Positions 13,162 to 13,364 of a stretch of 13,364 nt of DNA are shown here, in pieces. This stretch comes from SAT2750 sp964476375. Lineage in GTDB: Bacteria > Planctomycetota > Planctomycetia > Pirellulales > Pirellulaceae. Each line of letters starts with the position of its first letter. Position 1 is the stretch's first letter. The position numbers were made by a program, and so were the translations under genes. The stretch covers positions 1-13,364 of the forward strand of contig CAYYZW010000022.1 in NCBI GenBank assembly GCA_964476375.1, given 5' to 3'. The notes under the pieces were generated by a model that did no database searches, was not told where the DNA came from, and saw nothing but the letters and a program-made list of their open reading frames with translations.

Positions 13162-13364
13162 GACCTGGCCGAGCGGAATCCGGAATATTACGAGAATCGA
13201 TTCAGCGGTTACCGGAAAAAAGTCCGGGACTGGATGGCCACGGGAGGGGAGGCCATTGAAACGCTACACCAGTCGGCGATTGCAACCCTGGAAAGACTTC
13301 GAGAGAAAGAGGTGGGACTGGTGATCCTTGATGAGTGTCACCACCTGATGGGGCACTGGGGCCG
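13162..13364 (+). pseudogene. Continuation of the helicase frame after the TAG, truncated by window edge
   Basis: The reading frame of the preceding helicase continues unbroken for 67 codons to the window end. It contains the motif II/Walker B signature VILDECHH (DECH at 13330-13341) at the distance from Walker A expected for an SF2 RecA domain. Since Walker A and DECH lie on opposite sides of a single stop codon, the locus is most simply a gene with a nonsense mutation or a sequencing error (for example CAG to TAG). Translational read-through or an independent downstream start (ATG at 13234-13236) are less likely alternatives. The rest of the helicase lies outside the window. Confidence 0.7.

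Noticed and set aside
12598..13364. Helicase and orphan DUF1501 as parts of a defence island
   Set aside because: No nuclease, methyltransferase, restriction or toxin genes are seen nearby; a helicase alone is not evidence.

Overview
The window looks like a chromosomal segment of a Planctomycetota bacterium. It is GC-rich, and most of it encodes families that are strongly expanded in that phylum: DUF1501, DUF1552 (HXXSHH), the PSCyt1/PSCyt2(DUF1549)/PSD1(DUF1553) cytochrome proteins, and the DUF1587/1595/1592/1588/1585 (PSD3/5/4, PSCyt3, PSD2) proteins. The phylum call rests on this gene content. I cannot name a genus from the sequence.

Layout. Positions 1-201 (+) hold the C-terminal end of a DUF1501 protein cut by the window edge. 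A 380-bp non-coding spacer follows, then a small ferritin-like gene (582-1040, +). It converges, with only 17 bp between stops, on a four-gene minus-strand operon that runs from about 9043 down to 1058. In transcription order this operon encodes a large c-type cytochrome of the DUF1592 class, a Tat-exported DUF1552 protein, a second large cytochrome of the PSCyt1/PSD1 class, and a Tat-exported DUF1501 protein. The intergenic gaps are 33, 20 and 13 nt. These are two 'cytochrome + Tat-exported partner' pairs placed in series. All four products carry export signals, so the operon probably builds a periplasmic or cell-surface redox/hydrolytic system. Its substrate cannot be read from the sequence.

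Right of the operon lies a 434-bp (from the preferred start, about 450-bp) divergent spacer with an AT-rich core. Then, all on the plus strand, come: a small membrane protein with a Pro/Ala/Glu repeat tail (9493-9972) followed by a clear intrinsic terminator; an unrecognised soluble protein (10106-11065) whose motifs distantly recall archaeo-eukaryotic-primase folds; an orphan DUF1501 protein (11146-12597); and a DEAD/DEAH-type superfamily 2 helicase (from 12709) interrupted by an in-frame TAG at 13159-13161 and running off the window.

The most notable points are the double cytochrome/Tat-protein operon, the primase-like unknown protein, the amber stop inside the helicase, and a shared inverted repeat (CCrGC-N6-GCTGG) in the leaders of three plus-strand genes. 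I saw no tRNA, rRNA, CRISPR array, transposase or other mobile-element signature.
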